Shown: piece after piece, positions 30,731 to 33,657 of the stretch | Position numbering within the stretch: position 1 is the first letter of the stretch | Layout of the letters: each line of letters begins with the position of its first letter | DNA from: JAVBPA01 sp031549925 | GTDB taxonomy: Bacteria; Bacillota; Clostridia; Oscillospirales; CAG-272 | Reading direction: 5' to 3' | Length of the DNA: 33,657 bases | Assembly (NCBI GenBank): GCA_031549925.1 | Contig: JAVBPA010000115.1 | Location: forward strand, 1 to 33,657 | Translations under genes and position numbers: made by a program | The notes under the pieces: generated by a model | What the model saw: the letters and a program-made list of their open reading frames with translations, nothing else | Databases searched by the model: none | Told to the model about the DNA's origin: nothing

Positions 30731-33657
30731 ATGTATAATTTAATAAATGATATAAAAGAAAACGCCATAACCCACGGAAGTTTGCCTTTTTGGTCATGGA
30801 ATGATAAGTTAAATGAAACCGAACTCCGCCGTCAGATTAATAAAATGCACGAACTTGGAATGAACGGTTTTTTCATGCACGCAAGAAGCGGACTTGAAAC
30901 GGAATATTTAAGCGAAGATTGGTATAATTGTATAAACGCGTGTATCGATGAAGCTAAAAAACTCGGTATGCAAGCTTGGTCATATGATGAAAACGGCTGG
31001 CCCAGCGGATTTGCCGGAGGAAAACTTTTAGAAAATAAAGCGAATCATGCTGTTTGGCTGAAATATGAAAAAACAAATGTATATCCCAAAGAAGTTATAA
31101 ATTCGTCAGAAAATGATATACTGGGTATTTATATTATCGAAGAAAATACTCTAAAAAAAGTTGTTTCTCCTGTTGAAAATGCAGAATATCATATTGTATA
31201 TAAAAAATATGATCCGACATATGTAGATACAATGGATGCTGAAATAACTCAAAAATTTATAAATGCGACATATGAGGATTATAAATTAAAAGTTCCGGCA
31301 GAAGATTTCGGAACAGTAATGCCGGGATTTTTTACCGATGAACCTCAATATTTCCGCTGGCATACTCCGTATTCCGATAAAATGCCGAACGAATTCTTTA
31401 AAAGATGGGGTTATGATGTAACATGTGCTCTTCCCGCTTTGTTTTGTGATTTCGATAAAATAGAAGGTTTTGATTTTGGTGCTGACGGATTCCGTCATGA
31501 TTATTTCAGATTATGCCACGATCTTTTTATAAATAATTTTATAAAAGTTATATATGATTGGTGCGAAACTAATAACTGTAAAATTACAGGTCATGCAGTT
31601 GAAGAATCGTTTTTATCCGGTCAAATGTGGTGCTGCGGCGGAGTTATGCCTTTTTACGAATACGAACACATTCCTGGTATAGATTATCTTGGCAGAAATA
31701 TCTCTTCTGATATTTCACCTAAGCAAATAGGATCTGCTTGCGCTCAGCTTGGAAAAAAATATGTAATATCCGAAATGTTTGCTTGCTGCGGATGGGATGT
31801 TACACCGACAGAACTCAAAAAAATTGCCGAACTCCAATATGCGGGCGGCGTTAATATGATGTGTCAGCATTTATATCCGTATTCTGAACGCGGACAACGC
31901 AAACGTGATTATCCGGCGCATTTCAGCGAACATTTGCCTTGGCAAAATAAAACAGGTGATTTTAACAACTATTTCAACAATTTGGGATATACGCTTTCTC
32001 TCGGAAGCGAATACGCCAACACTCTTTTAATTCATCCTATTCACAGTGCTTATACTAAATATAAACGTGAAATGGATGGAAGATCCATAGCCGATCTCGA
32101 AAAGAAAACAGTGGAAATATCAAATCTCTTTTCGCAAAACCAAATTCCCTATCATTGGGGAGACGAAGTTTTGATGGAAAAGTATGCTTCTGTTGAAAAC
32201 GATAAAATTAAAGTCGGGCTTGTAACATATGATTTTATTGTTATACCCTATATATACACACTTGACTCTTCAACTGCGGAATTGTTAAAAAAATATATAG
32301 CAAACGGCGGCAAGGTATGGATTTATTCCGATAAACCGACGATGATAAACGGAAAAATAAGCGATATGTCATGGCTTGAATCAAATATTGATTTTGCAGA
32401 TATTAAAGCTTCATCTGATCTTTCTCTTTCATGCGGAGAAAAAAATATTCCGGAACTTCGTATGCAAACCCGTATAACCGAAAACGGAAGAATTATATAT
32501 ATAACGAATCTTTCTGATAAAATTATCTCCGATATAAATTTAAACATAAAAAATTGCTGCGGTGTATACAACCTCGATATGAATGATTTAAGCTGCGGCG
32601 GAGTTATGTATACAAAAAATAATAATTCTCTAAATGCTTCCTTTACTCTTGAAGGCGCGCAGTCTGTCGTATTTGTAGAAAATTGCAATTCGGAAATTAA
32701 AACGGAAGATAAACAAATAACGAAAAGCATAGTATTGAATAATAACTTTGTTTTTAAGACAAAACCTCAGAATATGATGATATTGGATTATGCTTATTTA
32801 TCATATGACAATATCGGATATTCCCCGCTTTATTCTCTTTATGCTATAAAAGATATGCTTTTAAAAGAAAGATACAAAGGAAATGTATATATAAAATTCC
32901 CGTTCGAGGTTGAAAAAATACCGGAAAATCTTTCTTTCGCGGCAGAGCTTCTTGATTATTTTTCAATTAGCGTTAACGGAAAAGAAGTAAAACTCAGCGA
33001 TGAATGGTGGTTTGATTATTCATTTAAAAGTGTAAATATATCGGAATATGTAAAAATCGGAACTAATGAAATAACATTCGGTATTAATTATTTCCAAAGT
33101 GATTATGTATATTATGTATTGTACGGTGGCGTTACCGAATCTCTCCGCAACTGTTTAAATTTCGATACTGAAATTGAATGTATATATCTTTTCGGAAATT
33201 TTAATATTATAACCGATAAAACAAAGTTTACACCCTCCGAAAGATGCAGCGAAATATACGAAGGCAAATTTGTTATAACCGAACAAAAAAATGAAATAGA
33301 TATAACGGATATAGTTCGGGACGGATATCCCTTCTTCGGCGGAGCTATCGATGTTATGGCAGAATATAATTATGACGAAAATTCGGGATCAGAATTATAC
33401 ATCAAAGGAAGATATGCCGTTTGTGATGTTTATGTAAACGGAACATTTGTAAAAACTTTAATGTTTACAAACCATGTGGATTTATCAAAATATTTAAAAA
33501 TCGGAATAAATACAATTGAACTAAAGCTTTATAATTCAAACCGCAATTTGCTCGGACCTCATCATCGTAATGATCCCGAACCTTGGGGAGTTGGTCCGAA
33601 TACATTTTCATTTGAAAACGAATGGAATGACTGGAAATGCAGAGGATATTTAGACAG
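30731..33657 (+). CDS. Large glycoside hydrolase-like protein (GH106/GH2-like), 3' end outside window
   Basis: An uninterrupted frame of about 975 codons that runs off the window. There is no signal peptide, so it is likely cytoplasmic. The opening (LPFWSWNDKLNETELRRQI, GMNGFFMHARSG, AWSYDENGWPSGFAGG) is the signature of large clostridial glycosidases related to GH106 rhamnosidases, as I recall them. A barrel follows with two candidate catalytic glutamates: E204 in FFTDEPQY and E348 in VISEMFACCGWDV. GHAVEESFLSGQ and GGVNMMCQHLYPYSERGQRKRDYP lie around them. The C-terminal part contains GH2-like sandwich domains (ISVNGKEVKLS, DVYVNGTFVKTL). AGGAGG six bases before the ATG fixes the start. It follows the importer operon, suggesting it degrades the imported glycan. 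The glycosidic specificity cannot be stated. Confidence 0.83.
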   Translation, partial: MYNLINDIKENAITHGSLPFWSWNDKLNETELRRQINKMHELGMNGFFMHARSGLETEYLSEDWYNCINACIDEAKKLGMQAWSYDENGWPSGFAGGKLLENKANHAVWLKYEKTNVYPKEVINSSENDILGIYIIEENTLKKVVSPVENAEYHIVYKKYDPTYVDTMDAEITQKFINATYEDYKLKVPAEDFGTVMPGFFTDEPQYFRWHTPYSDKMPNEFFKRWGYDVTCALPALFCDFDKIEGFDFGADGFRHDYFRLCHDLFINNFIKVIYDWCETNNCKITGHAVEESFLSGQMWCCGGVMPFYEYEHIPGIDYLGRNISSDISPKQIGSACAQLGKKYVISEMFACCGWDVTPTELKKIAELQYAGGVNMMCQHLYPYSERGQRKRDYPAHFSEHLPWQNKTGDFNNYFNNLGYTLSLGSEYANTLLIHPIHSAYTKYKREMDGRSIADLEKKTVEISNLFSQNQIPYHWGDEVLMEKYASVENDKIKVGLVTYDFIVIPYIYTLDSSTAELLKKYIANGGKVWIYSDKPTMINGKISDMSWLESNIDFADIKASSDLSLSCGEKNIPELRMQTRITENGRIIYITNLSDKIISDINLNIKNCCGVYNLDMNDLSCGGVMYTKNNNSLNASFTLEGAQSVVFVENCNSEIKTEDKQITKSIVLNNNFVFKTKPQNMMILDYAYLSYDNIGYSPLYSLYAIKDMLLKERYKGNVYIKFPFEVEKIPENLSFAAELLDYFSISVNGKEVKLSDEWWFDYSFKSVNISEYVKIGTNEITFGINYFQSDYVYYVLYGGVTESLRNCLNFDTEIECIYLFGNFNIITDKTKFTPSERCSEIYEGKFVITEQKNEIDITDIVRDGYPFFGGAIDVMAEYNYDENSGSELYIKGRYAVCDVYVNGTFVKTLMFTNHVDLSKYLKIGINTIELKLYNSNRNLLGPHHRNDPEPWGVGPNTFSFENEWNDWKCRGYLD

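Overview
The window is low-GC DNA (roughly 30-33 % by eye) with the gene content of an anaerobic Firmicutes/Clostridia genome. The evidence is a large Alu-type SRP RNA placed directly upstream of dnaX-ybaB-recR, a lepA-hemW pair, a SleB/CwlJ-type cell-wall hydrolase, a YqeG phosphatase, glycyl-radical metabolism, and large lipoprotein solute-binding proteins of the kind found in gut or rumen Clostridia. No tRNA, rRNA, CRISPR array, transposase or phage gene was seen. Species cannot be named from this.

Layout. (1) 1-3946, minus strand: an operon of a solute-binding lipoprotein, a short (702 aa) glycyl-radical enzyme with a GCIE active-site loop, and its radical-SAM activase, which is cut by the window edge. 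(2) 4048-8809, plus: lepA, hemW and a two-HKD cardiolipin synthase, closed by a terminator; then a SleB-like hydrolase (8868-9638). (3) 9635-12248, minus: a DUF2079-like polytopic membrane protein and an arylamine N-acetyltransferase. (4) 12360-13325, plus: an orphan uroporphyrinogen-decarboxylase-fold protein. (5) 13367-16450, plus: SRP RNA, a block of four 42-44 bp tandem repeats, dnaX (TTG start), ybaB, recR. (6) 16445-18899, minus: yqeG, an endonuclease IV-like protein and a methyltransferase-AlkA glycosylase fusion, making a compact alkylation/AP-site repair operon. (7) 18900-19922: a palindromic element flanked by 17-bp repeats and an unrecognised two-helix membrane protein. (8) 20122-30673, plus: a long operon of two paralogous 775-804 aa solute-binding lipoproteins, two sugar-type ABC permeases, a 745 aa coiled-coil HlyD-like adaptor and a MacB-periplasmic-core-like protein, with no ATPase. 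(9) 30675-33657, plus: a large glycoside-hydrolase-like gene with its own promoter, running off the window.

How it may work together. Regions 8 and 9 look like a carbohydrate acquisition locus. Lipoproteins capture a glycan, the two MalF/MalG-like permeases import it (presumably energised by a shared MsmX-type ATPase encoded elsewhere), and the intracellular glycosidase degrades it. The adaptor and MacB-core proteins embedded between the permeases and the second binding protein do not belong to any textbook sugar importer. They are the strongest candidate here for an undescribed assembly, perhaps a cell-wall-spanning scaffold. Region 1 is a second unusual pairing, a binding protein with a glycyl-radical enzyme of unknown substrate.
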